Shown piece by piece: positions 12,840 through 24,200 of a stretch of 64,000 nucleotides of DNA (within the stretch, counting starts at the first letter, position 1; each line of letters opens with the position of its first letter). The stretch comes from Nyssa sinensis (lineage: Eukaryota > Streptophyta > Magnoliopsida > Cornales > Nyssaceae): positions 3,782,392 to 3,846,391 of the forward strand of contig CM018036.1 in NCBI GenBank assembly GCA_008638375.1, read 5' to 3'. Under the pieces are notes generated by a model. The model was not told the origin of the DNA and made no database searches. It worked only from the letters and a program-made list of their open reading frames with translations. The position numbers and the translations under genes are program-made.

Positions 12840-13170
12840 GAGTAGGCAGGTGATAAAAACTCATCTTAAACTTGGTCACAAGACTATAAATAAATTGAGT
12901 TGAGCTAAACATTGTGTTATTTAAGTTTGGCTCGTTAAAATAAACAAATTTTTAAATTGTTTTTAAATTCGACTTGTTAATTTTTTGAATTCATCTTAAA
13001 CAAATCTTTAAAGGAGCCGATCGTAAGTCGAGCTCGAGTAACTTAATTTTTTATATAATATTAAACTACTTTTGCTTTAACTAGTCGAGTTCAGACTGAG
13101 TTCAATAAATTAACGAGTCTTAAAATATGTTAAAATTTGACTTATTTATCTAGTAAGATGATTTCTAACG
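12840..13170. repeat. Degenerate dispersed repeat with GTCGAGCTCGAG core
   Basis: It contains TCGAGCTCGAGTAACTTAAT and repeated TTGAGTTGAGCT/CGAGTTCA-type phrases, of a kind often seen in non-autonomous plant elements. A diverged relative of the core is at 53805-53960. Boundaries are uncertain. Confidence 0.35.
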
Positions 13171-13459
13171 AACCTCTAACTGCATTGATCACCAATCAAA
13201 TTTGAATAGTTTGCCTGCTTAACGGGCATTTGAATTTTTGGGCTAATATTACTCAACTTTCCACTTATCCAGTTGAGTACTAGCATCAAATTTACCCAAG
13301 TGTTGAAGCCCAACCAAACATGGTTGAATTCAGCAGGCTTGACCCAATCTAGGTGTCGGCCACCGCCCCCAGAATGGTAGGCCAACCCGAAATCCAAGTG
13401 GGGATAATTCTCGTGAAACACATTAATGCCCCAAAAGCAAGAGTCCATGCATTAATTTC

Positions 13460-13633
13460 TACTCCCCCATCCTCGTGACCCTTTAAATTGGCTTACTTCA
13501 ATCCATGCACCAACCTATTTCTTACTTGATCTCATTCACCAACCTGACTCATCTCATTAACTTCCTCACCCTTCAAATAGCTCTCACTCTTTCAACTAGC
13601 CACCCAACTCTCTCTCTCTCTCTCTCTCTCAAA
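13460..13633 (+). promoter_or_regulatory. TMM upstream region with CT-repeat leader
   Basis: A CT dinucleotide run (about 13608-13630) ends 3 bases before the chosen ATG, typical of plant 5' leaders. A frame open from 13505 would add 43 low-complexity residues without any signal-peptide character, so it is read as leader. Confidence 0.5.
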
Positions 13634-15140
13634 ATGGGTCTGAGCCACTTTCTCTCACTACAAACAATACTACTGCTAACCTTCATGCACATTCCTTTGG
13701 GTACTCCCTTTACGGTGATCATGTCAAATTCCGGTGCACCGTCCGCCCTAGTTGATGCCCCGCAAAATGGGTATTCCATGAAAAACAACGGAGCCCGGAC
13801 CGACATTCGGGAACAAGAAGCCGTATACGACATCATGAAAGCCACAGGGAATGATTGGGCCACCGATATCCCCGACGTCTGTCGTGGCCGGTGGCATGGC
13901 ATTGAGTGCATGCCGGACAAAGACAACATCTACCACATTGTGTCGCTGTCCTTCGGAGCACTGTCCGACGATACAGCTTTTCCGACATGCAACCCAACCC
14001 GATCCTTCATTTCTCCTTCCATCACTAAGCTCCCACACCTGCGGACCCTATTCTTCTACCGTTGTTTCAGTGGCAACCCACAGCCCATCCCAGCCTTCTT
14101 GGGCCAGTTAGGTCACACATTACAAACCTTAGTGCTTAGAGAGAATGGGCATGTTGGGCCCATTCCAAACGAACTGGGCAATCTGACCCGTTTAATGGTC
14201 CTTGATCTTCACAAAAACAATCTCAACGGTTCAATACCGGTTTCACTTGGCCGGATCACCGGTCTAAGGTCGTTAGATATGAGCAGCAACAAACTAACCG
14301 GTTCAATTCCCACTCTAACCTTCCCTGTTTTGAATATCTTAGACCTGAACCAAAACCACTTCAGTGGGTTCAATCCCATCCACCCTTGGAAGCTGCCATT
14401 CTCTCATAAAAATGGACTTCAGCCGGAATCGCCTCTCAGGTCCGATTCCCGAGTCAATGGACGGCCTAAAAGACCTAATTCTCATGGATTTAAGCTACAA
14501 CAATCTCTCCAGTCCACTTCCAAAATCTCTCAGAAGTTTGAATTCTCTCCAAGCTTTGATTCTCAACGGCAATCCAATGATGTCCACAACACTTCCAAAT
14601 GATGGGTTTGATGGGTTGAAAGATTTAATGATTTTAATCCTCTCCGACATGAATTTGCATGGAACCATACCCCAATCAATATCCAAGTTACCAAATCTTC
14701 GCGTCCTCCATGTTGACGGAAACAATCTGAATGGTTCCATTCCGGCGAGTTTTCGTGACATGAACAATCTCAGTGAGCTTAGACTGAACAGTAATCGCTT
14801 ATCAGGCCGGGTCCCATTTGGGAGAGAAATGGTGTGGAGGATGAGAAGGAAGCTGAGGCTTCAGAACAATTCAGGACTGTGCTATGATGCAAGAAATGGT
14901 TTTGAAGATGGTTTGGATTCAACATTTGATTTGGGAATTGGTCATTGTGAGACAACAAAACCTGGGACCACAAGAACAGTACAGCATCTTTCTAATAGTA
15001 ATGGAGATCTGCCAAAGTCATTGAATAAATCATCTGCATCAGTTCATAAATTTTCCATTGTTGGTAGTTTACTTCACTTAACAACATTTCTGTTGTTTTT
15101 TTTTCTCTTTATTGTAGGGAAAAATAATGAGCATGTATGA
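13634..15140 (+). CDS. TMM: TOO MANY MOUTHS-type LRR receptor-like protein, interrupted by a +1 frameshift
   Basis: TMM is a plasma-membrane receptor-like protein without a kinase domain. It works with ERECTA-family kinases and EPF peptides to space stomata. The ATG at 13634 opens a hydrophobic signal peptide (SLQTILLLTF), followed by the TMM-specific segment SGAPSALVDA, EQEAVYDIM-ATGNDWA, DVCRGRWHGIECMPD and LSFGALSDDTAFPTC, then about ten leucine-rich repeats (ENGHVGPIPNELGNLT, LHKNNLNGSIP) and the conserved VWRMRRKLRLQNNSGLC. The C terminus (LTTFLLFFFLFIV) is hydrophobic. The gene is intronless, as in Arabidopsis. Frame 1 is lost at 14366-14370, where GGGTT stands in place of GGGT: LDLNQNHFSG breaks off and the next repeat (SIPSTLGSC) continues in another frame to the stop at 15138. 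The two parts give 245 plus 256 residues, close to the roughly 496 of the Arabidopsis protein. It is either a true null allele or a one-base sequence error. Confidence 0.95.
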
Positions 15141-15330
15141 GTGATTTAGAGAGCCTGTATATAGTTAATGTCTTACATATAGTACTGTTAGTATTATTAA
15201 GTTTGAAATGTAAGGTAAGGACTTCTGTAGCTGCGGCTTTTTCTGACTCTCTCTCTCGCTCATGAAAACCAAAAATTCTTTTAAATGTGTTTGGTTACAA
15301 CCTTTCTCTTATTCTACCTAATTTGAAGTG

Positions 15331-15640
15331 TTAGATTACCAATTGCTATAAAAATTTGAGCAAGAATGGGTCCAACAATGTATATGAAGTTATTTTAACA
15401 ACTTCATTTACATATATAGAACGGAACACTGTTGAAACAGATCAGTGCGAATGTTGATATAACAATGGCGAGAGAGTTAATCCTAATGTAATAAGGTGTG
15501 GAATGAATGAGGGTGAGACCTAACCCAAGACCTATTAGTTCGATAGTTTTGACACTATGTTAAATTACCAGTTGCTCTAAAAGTTTAAATTATTAAAAAA
15601 TGAGTCCAATAATGTATATCAAACAATTTTAACATGGAGA
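15331..15640. repeat. Two copies of a dispersed repeat phrase
   Basis: About 15331-15403 and 15563-15640 share TTA-ATTACCA-TTGCT-TAAAA, TGGGTCCAA/TGAGTCCAA and AATGTATAT. Phrases like this occur widely in plant repeats. Copies are diverged and separated by about 160 bp. Confidence 0.55.
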
Positions 15641-15663
15641 AACAAAAAAGTAAGCGGGTAAGT

Positions 15664-15695
15664 GGGTGGGTGGGTGGGTGGGAGGGAGGGAGGGG
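15664..15695 (+). other. Strong G-quadruplex motif
   Basis: Eight consecutive runs of three or four G are separated by single T or A bases (15664-15695), on the same strand as TMM and about 520 bp past its stop codon. Single-base loops are the most stable quadruplex geometry. Confidence 0.85.
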
Positions 15696-17945
15696 AATGT
15701 GTTTATTTGCATACCCTTTTTGTAGCATATTTTGAAACCTTCACACTTTTGAATGCTTGATCTACTGAGCAAGACCTACATTACCTTGACATATGTTATT
15801 GGACTTTAACTTAAGATTTTAGGGTAATTGTGATCGATTTAGTTATGAAAAATTTTCAGTCACTCGTCCTTTACTCAAAAAAAAAAAAAAATCATGCTCA
15901 AAATGGGATTTTACACGTTAGAGAAGACATTAGCTTAATATACATTATTTGTTGTCTTTACCCCTTTAAGTTTTTAGAGCAATTATTTATACACTTGGTT
16001 AACTGAATATGTGAATCACTGCATAGAAAAACACCAATCTAGAAACCTAGGTACCTGCTACCACAACCTCAGAGCTTGAAACTCATCTTTCTCCAAAACA
16101 CTTCAATGAGTTTGAGAAAGACCTATTTCCCTTCCTTTAATTTGTGTCAAAGGATCTGAGGAGAGGAGACTAAATCCATCATATTCTGCAAAAAAATATT
16201 GAGATATTGATGAAAGAGATCTTAATCCCCTCACTTGTCTTTGAGAAAAGAGAGGGCTTGAAATCTTAGAAGTAGTCTTCTTGGCAGCTTCATTTCTTCC
16301 CTAGGCTCTCTCTTGACTTTTTCATTTGCCCTGCCAAAGCATACAACGTTGCTTGAGCCCCTGTACTAAGTTGATATATTGCCATGCCCCCAAAAATTTT
16401 GAAATTGTATTTTTTTTATACCTTATTTTGTTAGAATTTAAAAAATAAGACTTGGCCCCAAATTATTTTATATATTCATAAGAACCCTTCCTTAATTTTA
16501 ATACATATATTTTTCCCCCCTAACTCCAATTTCTAGATGTGTCATTACCAACAACAATTACTAAACAACTACACAAGAGTCTCGTAAATATGAGTCCAGT
16601 AGATACAACTCAACTCATGGCTAGGATGGAGAAATAAAGTAATAAACTACATTTTCCTAGTGGAGGAGTAGAAGTAGAACATTTGACCTTCCTTAAGAGA
16701 AGTCATTAATTACCGATCAGACTAACCCTAGTTAACACTTCTAACATTCAAAAATTGAGATTTTTTATGGTACTAAATTTCTTCAATTTCCTCAATGTAT
16801 GTATAACATGCGAACTAAAATGTTACATGATATACATCTAAAGATTCGTCAAGAAAATCTTATATTCAAGAAGTTCCAAGTCTTCCATATATCATAGCTT
16901 AAATGTAGATATGTTGATTCAAGAATGTTAATGGTGTGACTGTGTTATGATTGCTGATGATGAACAATCATGAAACACCACCACTTTTTACATTATACAT
17001 TATAGTCATTTTTTCTCTAACCATAGTAGGTTTCATATCCATTCAATTTCCAGAATCCTATACCTCTTTGTGTCCCAGATATAACTGTACATCATCTTGG
17101 CTTGTAAATGAAGCATTAAGGCATCATTCTTAAATCTTGTGCTCTAACTTGGACCTAGGTGGGCCATACTTTGGATTAGTTTGGTCTGAAATCATTTAGT
17201 GTTGAGCTATGGAGGCTGGCCCTCAGTCATTCTATGGCCCAAACTTGGCCCAGCATAGTAAACAGTCATCTGTTGAGCTATTTTAGGGATTTCAATGAGA
17301 CTTTGGAACCAAGTAATACTATCCTTGCTTTTAGATTTTATCCAAAGTCAATTTATTTACGGATAGATGTGATATTGAGTTAATACAATACTGTCACGTC
17401 AGTAGATAAACATAGATGATAAGAATAGCATTATTCTTCGAACTAACTTTTTTTTTTCTTCTAAAAAGCCTAACTAATTACTGGGTGGATAATGTTAAAT
17501 TTTTACTAGACCTCCATTTCCTTATTTGGCAAGATTTGAACACTAGTTAGACATATTAATATAGAAATTTTTTTAAATAAAATTGACTTATTATTATAAT
17601 TATGTAATTTTTTAATAATATCATGTTATGTGTGTTATTATTGAATTTTTTTTTAATAAATTATAATTCATATATTAAAATAACGTACTAACACATCAAA
17701 CAAACTATAAAAATTGCCTCTCTAATATAAAAACTATACTTTTGCCTTTACAAATTACAAGAGTGGTTATAACTGTTGGCATTCTATTCTGACCTCAATG
17801 ATTGGTATTCCTACCAACTAATTAAGGGCTCAGTCTGGACCACAAATGAAATGAAATGAAATTGGAAGATTGTCTACTTGGCAGTGTAGGCAATTCAAGC
17901 ATACTTGTCATGTGAGCCAACACCTCTTTTCCAAGCCCCAAAGTT

Positions 17946-17946
<1 letters not shown>

Positions 17947-18003
<57 letters not shown>
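17947..18003. repeat. (AT)n microsatellite, about 28 units
   Basis: An uninterrupted AT run and the longest microsatellite in the window. Confidence 0.95.
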
Positions 18004-18006
<3 letters not shown>

Positions 18007-19866
18007 GAAAATGACCAAGAAAAGAAGCCTCGCTCCTTCTTCTTTTTTTTCTCTTTTATGAAGCGATGTGTATTACAATAATACAATTAACTCAACTTAA
18101 TTTAACAAAATTAACAATATTACAAATCAGCTAACTAAATTCAAAAGTCTTGCTTGGAGAAGCAAGTTTGTGCAAATATTTAAATTAACAAATCGGTATG
18201 ATGTTTGAGTTAGATTATTTTCACACTTATGTTGGAATTCCGTTCCTTACGCTTGGTTACAGTCATGTGCACACGCAACGGCCCATGCCCTTATCAACCA
18301 AACCAACTTTCACCCCAAAGAAAACATGTACGCACATTGCACAATACTTTCATAATTATCGGAGTCACGATAAAATAATTTTATCGTTGCGTCAAAACCT
18401 ATCCTCGTACTTTTCCACTAATTACTTTTTTTAAAATCCAAAAATGACTCCAACATCAATTCATTGTGCTCTGGCTTGTATATGAAAAAAGATTACTGGT
18501 CCTAATACAATGCACTTGAGCTAATAACTGAATGATATATGAGTAAAATTTATCGAGAAAGGATTCTTAAACCCGATATAATATTCAAAAGTGTCATACA
18601 TTTTACTTATGTGATAAACATTAATTGACCCTAATGCATGAAACCAAGACTAATAAATAAATTTTCCTTGTACCCACCCCATTATTTTGGGACAATGTCA
18701 TTTTTTATTTTAAAATTTTGTTATAAGAACTTCCCTAAATTCTCGTCCATATACATTGCTACCTAGTGGGATTAGTTGGGGATTTGTATAATAAAAACTT
18801 AGTCTTAATCTCAATCATTCTTTAAAATGACCTAACCTTTTTTAAAAAATTATTATTATAATAAAGACTTAAAAGACTCTTAAACACACAACATTCCACT
18901 AACGTGGGATAAGGTTTTTTTCTTATGGAAATCTGAAAATGGAATTCGCACATTATTCAAAAGAAAAGGCATAACTTTTTTAGGAAAATTAAAACTTAAA
19001 AGGCCCTTAATACACAACATCTCACTTAATGACTGGTCTGTCATGCTTATGAGATGGCTTTATGAGACCTTAGTTAATAGAGTAAGTATGAGAATTCAAA
19101 CACAAGATCATTAACTATTTTTCCTATCATTTAGCCACAAAAAAAAAAAAAAAACTTACCTCCTAAATGAGAAATCTTAGATATTTACTCAAATATTCTC
19201 AATTATAATATGACACAGTGTCACATTCTTCAAATATTCTCAAAGTAATGTTAAATTTTTACGTGTGATTGAAAGTCCCGGAATTAAAAGTTACAATTAG
19301 CGGAGTCGATTCAGATTACCAAAAAATATTAACTTTTAAAAAATTTATTTCAAATTTTAAATAATGTGACGTATTACAATAATCACAAAGTTTTATATAT
19401 TATTACTAATACGATGTCATGTTATTTGAGATGTAAGACTTAAAATATTATTTCGATAAATCTAAGGTTATCAAAGTTTAACACTCTTTTATTTTAATAT
19501 CTTATTGTACCATCCGTGAGTATGGCCGCGCAGTATAAACATTAAGAATAAAATTAAAACGTTTCGAGTTCGAATTTTTTATGTGTCAATTATTAGTAGC
19601 TAAAACTTAAAGTATGAACTTAACTGTCACAAAAAATGAGACTTGATCTTTTGCGTATAAATTGACTCAAAATAATCCTAACCGATTCATCAAAAAAAAA
19701 AATATATTATTGTACTAATAAATAAAATTCAATACATTGCAATGATGATAAAAGAGAGCAAGTGGACTATCCAACTAGGGAAAGTGTTGCTTTAGCTACC
19801 GTTAAAATATGGAAGTTTGTGAAAGCAATAGGTTTCATTGGGCCATCCCCATGGTACAACCATATT

Positions 19867-20062
19867 ACTTGATTGTTTTACTTTTATCTACTTCATCTTT
19901 GAATCAACATCAACAACAATAATTGCACATTTGTAATTATAGTGGAAAATGTGGGATTAAAAGTACTTGATTGTTTTACTTTTATCTAGTTCATCTTTGA
20001 ATCAACATCAACAACAATAATTGCACAATTGTAATTCTAGTGGAAAATGTGGGATTAAAAGT
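19867..20062. repeat. 98-bp tandem duplication
   Basis: Copies 19867-19964 and 19965-20062 both begin ACTTGATTGTTTTACTTTTA and end GTGGGATTAAAAGTA. They differ at only a few positions, so the duplication is recent. Confidence 0.95.
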
Positions 20063-20830
20063 AGATAACATCCCTTTCATTATCCAACTTGTGAATGAAG
20101 GTGTCACTATCTTATTTTATTGTGAAGCAAAAATATATTTTAGTCTAGATAAAAGGATTCACACGATATTATAAAAAGATAATTACATTCAATTTTTTTT
20201 TTATAATATTTGATAATTATAAAAAAAATTTGTTTTTTATATTACATCAACTTTTTTTTGTTAAATTTTTCAAAAATTAAGCGTTAACAGAAAGTATGAA
20301 TTTATTATTTTACTCTTATATATAATAATATCGAAATTTTATGTGATATTGATAATTATAATAATATTTTTTATAATTTTTTAAAAAATAAAAAATATTA
20401 TTATAATATATAATGATATTTTAGTTATAGAAAAAAATGACTGAAACTCTAACACCATTAATAATATATTTTATATAAGATGAATAACTTATATATTGTC
20501 AGTATAATATAAGAGAAGTTTGTACAAATTTTAAAATTACAAGAAGAATTAATATAATTATTAGATAACTCGAAAAAGATGGGTGTAATTTTTTAAGTTT
20601 TTATCACTAACTTCCTTTCTTAGCTTATAATTTAATTATATACTTTGCAAATTCGTCCAATTAAAAAAGAGAGGGAGAGTTAAAATTGACACGCAGGAGG
20701 GCATAGATAAAATAACATTCCGATTTGAAGTTATAAAAATAAATTAGAAAGATAGCTGTGCTAAAACTCGAAGAATACAAAAGTTTTCGAAGCTAGAAAA
20801 AATTACAATATAATAAATTAATTAATTAAT
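20063..20830. other. AT-rich intergenic DNA upstream of the kinase gene
   Basis: No gene or delimited repeat is recognised. Confidence 0.5.
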
Positions 20831-20936
20831 TAATAATTGGCCCCCCAAAGGTTTAGAAAATTGGAAACAGTGACAAACGGACAAAGTCCAAGGAAGAAGA
20901 CTTCTCTTACACACTGCACATCTCATTGCGCGACAT

Positions 20937-21289
20937 TTGCCAGTTTCTCTCTCTCTCCCTCTTTCTCTCTCTTTGAAGTGTCTGCATCCCCAAAAAGCGT
21001 TACGGTTTGCGTCTATGCGTATTACTTTTTTCTCTCTGCCTTACTGGATAACGCTCTTTAGAGAGAGAAAGGGAAGGTTGCTTCGCTTGGGGGTATCGCG
21101 TTGCGGGAATGTTTCTATCTTTCTCAGCTCGACTTTGAAAGAAGAGGGGAGAACTTATAGCTTTGAGCTCTATGTTCTATTTGGGAAAGGGTTTAGATCG
21201 GTTCGTTTATCGTCGGTAATCGAAGCTTCGAGAAAAAAAAAAGTGTAGAGAGAACAAAGGGAGGAGAGAGAGAATTGTGCAGTTGCGAG
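20937..21289 (+). promoter_or_regulatory. Kinase 5' leader with CT-rich start and upstream ORFs
   Basis: A CTCTCTCCCTCTTTCTCTC tract (about 20944-20976) probably marks the transcription start. If so, the leader carries an upstream ORF from ATG 21015 to TAG 21248 (77 codons), ending 41 bases before the main ATG, plus a short one from ATG 21172. The part at about 21169-21212 resembles coding exon 1 and its donor region. The transcript start is inferred. Confidence 0.5.
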
Positions 21290-24200
21290 ATGGCATTTTG
21301 CCCTATGTTTTGTTGCGGAAGGGGTTCAGATCGGTATGTTTATATCATTCAATTGTTCAAAGTTAACGCTCGTTTCGTTTTGTTAATTTTTCGATATTTA
21401 GTATATGTAGTACTTGTTTTGGTGTCAAACGATAATTAATGAGAGGTTAATTCGGTGTTTGATATGGAGTTCGATAGAAAACAGAAGCGTTTTGGTCATA
21501 GGAAGTGTTTTGCCCTCCGTTTGGTTGCCGAGAAAATAAAAAAAAAAAAAGGAAAAAAGAATAAAAAAGGTTGATTTTTTTTTTATTAATTTGCTTTTCT
21601 TTAGTTTCTTTAAAAACCAAGTAACCAGTTCAAGCCTGCTGTTTAAGTGTACAATACTCAATTGAGTTGCTTTTTTTTTTTATCCCCTAATTCTTCTGAT
21701 GTGTGGAGTACTCAATTGAACAGGAAAGGGCAGGGGAAGAAGCAACCCACATGGAGGATTTTTTCTTTGAAAGAATTGCATGCTGCTACAAATAATTTTA
21801 ATTACGACAACAAGCTCGGAGAAGGCGGATTTGGCAGCGTTTATTGGGGTCAGTTGTGGGACGGATCTCAAGTAATGAACCAAAGCTTTTGTTTTTGCTG
21901 ATATATTTGCATCGCTTGAACCATATTATTAAATGATAAAACTATCTAGCTGCTATTGGGAAACAATTACTAATTTATTTGATTGTTGAATCAAGATTTT
22001 TTATGAAGAGAAAAGAGTATTGTAAATATTCCGCATTGACATTGGGGACTCTCATTGTTTACATATGCAATTTATTGACTTCTGAACAACATAATTCTGT
22101 TTAAAATTGTTCAAAATTTCAGAAAAAAATGTTGCCTGCTATCGCTCGTCTCTATTAATGTGATGATTGAGATTGTCTTCTAAATTGAAAATTTCAGCAT
22201 AACTGATGTAGATTTAATGTTTAGATGAATGTTGGATAATGAGGCAGAAAGATTTGGTTCAGACCTTTCTAAAACGTCTCTCCAAGAGCCCCATGCTGAG
22301 TGGAGACAATGCTAAATTTGATAAGAGATTAATACGAGATCAAAATATCAAGATGGTAGTAATAATACTATTGTCACTAATACAATGGACCGATGATTAA
22401 TATGAGATCAAAATATCAAGACAGTAGCAATAATACTATTGTCACTAATACAATGGACTGAAGCAATTTGTATTTTCTTACCTTCCCTGTGAATGTTTTT
22501 TTAATAGGTAAGAATAAAAAATAAAAATAAAAGTGCAGTGCAACCCATGTATACATGGTTTTTTTTTAATAGGTAAGAATAAAAATATTTAAAAAGCACA
22601 AAACAGGGGTGCAACCCATGGATACGTTAATTATACATATTAGCGAGTTCGTTTCCCGTCCAAAAAATCAATAAAAAGACTCTATCTCAATCCTATTAAC
22701 CCCCCCTTTTTTTGGTTGACCTATGAACCCCTTTTACACCCCACCCCCCCAAAAAGGCATACACAACATAATTTATTTCAAATAAACAATACATAGCTCC
22801 CTCCCGTCAAGAAACCTTCTATTCATTTCTTTCCAAATGCACCACATGAGGCACATAGGAGCTCCTCCTCATCATTGAATTTGTGATGAGTCTCAGTTAT
22901 TCTTGGTATCTTTTTGGCTTGCCTACACTCATGGGTGATTGTACATGTTATCCTTTATTTGCTAGCATTTTCTTTGAAATGGGATGTTTTATTTCAGAGA
23001 AATATAGATCAACACTTCCTTTAATGAGATTGGGAGCCCATTTTTAGGACGTAAGAAGTGTGTCTTCCAAATTTTAAAAGTGATAGAACCCACCTAGGAA
23101 CATGTTAATGACACTAGGGCTTAATTATGGCTTTTACTTATGCAGTAGACATGTGTGGTCCCCATTTTTCTCTCCTAATCAATTTGTGAAGCAGACCCAC
23201 AACGTACTTTGACTCCCAAGATGCGACATTTTGGTATCTTGAGCCAATTCTAGATTAAGGTTAATCATAGGTGAGGGCATTTCGTTAGGATTTGGCAGAG
23301 TTGTTGATTTGCAGGAATTGAAATTACTGTGTGCAATTGTGCTGCAGGGCATGCCTGCTTTCTCTGACCTGTTTTCACTTATCTACATCACTTCTTGTTT
23401 ACATGCTATATGGAACCTCATATTGAAACTGGTTGGCAAAGAGGCTTGCACTTTCAATGAAATGTTATGTGTCTGAGGGTGAAATTAGCATTTAAGAGCT
23501 TTTTAAGTAACATGCTGGTGTTTTACTATTTTCTGTCACCATACCAATCTGTATCTCTGCATGAGTTATTTGCACCAAAAAAAAAATCTGGATGATTAAA
23601 GAAGGTCCAAAATTGTTAAATTAGGTGGGATACAAAGGGAATGCTTAGACCTTCATATGGATTGGTACATAGTCTCCAAAAATAAGGTAAATGCTGATTG
23701 CTATTTGGCCATTTATTATATGGAGTACATTTCATACAATTTTCTATGAAATATTTGGGGCTAAGTCCTCAAGACCCATTTTCCTGCAACAGAAAATGTT
23801 TGGAGATTCATTATTGTTTCTACGTAGGATTTTTAAACAAAATTTGTGCAACATGCTAGATCCGATTGGGAATTGGTTTTCTAATGCTCTTATTTGAACT
23901 CCTATTCATAATTGTATCACTCAACACGAGTACAGTAGGAGTTGGATTTCCAGTCAAATATTTATCAAATCCCTTTTCACAATAGGCTTAATGGCAACAA
24001 CTAAGGTGGGATTCCTTGCTCAGGTTACAGCTTTTGATGTGTTGCTTATAACTACTTCACGACAACACTCTGGTAAGAGTTAACATGTATCAAAAGGTTT
24101 AACACCCTTTCTGCTTCTCTCACTTAATAGTCCCTCACCCTTTTTTTTATGTACTTCATCTCCACCTTCACCCACTCTCCTTCCTTTATTTTTAAAAATT

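Larger units (their letters stand above)
9838..13459. other. AT-rich intergenic DNA between TPL and TMM
   Basis: No gene is supported. It holds a foldback element near 10551, an (AT)n tract at 11175-11204 and a degenerate dispersed repeat near 12840-13170. The last few hundred bases upstream of TMM are less AT-rich and probably promoter. Confidence 0.5.
15141..19866. other. Intergenic DNA downstream of TMM
   Basis: No gene is supported. Visible items: a dispersed-repeat pair (15331-15640), a G-quadruplex motif (15664-15695), and a long AT microsatellite (17947-18003). Small frames such as 16951-17133 and 18198-18434 have no recognisable domains. Confidence 0.5.

Noticed and set aside
13505..13633. 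Earlier in-frame Met for TMM
   Set aside because: It would put a low-complexity CT-repeat translation before the signal peptide. The ATG at 13634 gives a normal secretion signal and family length.
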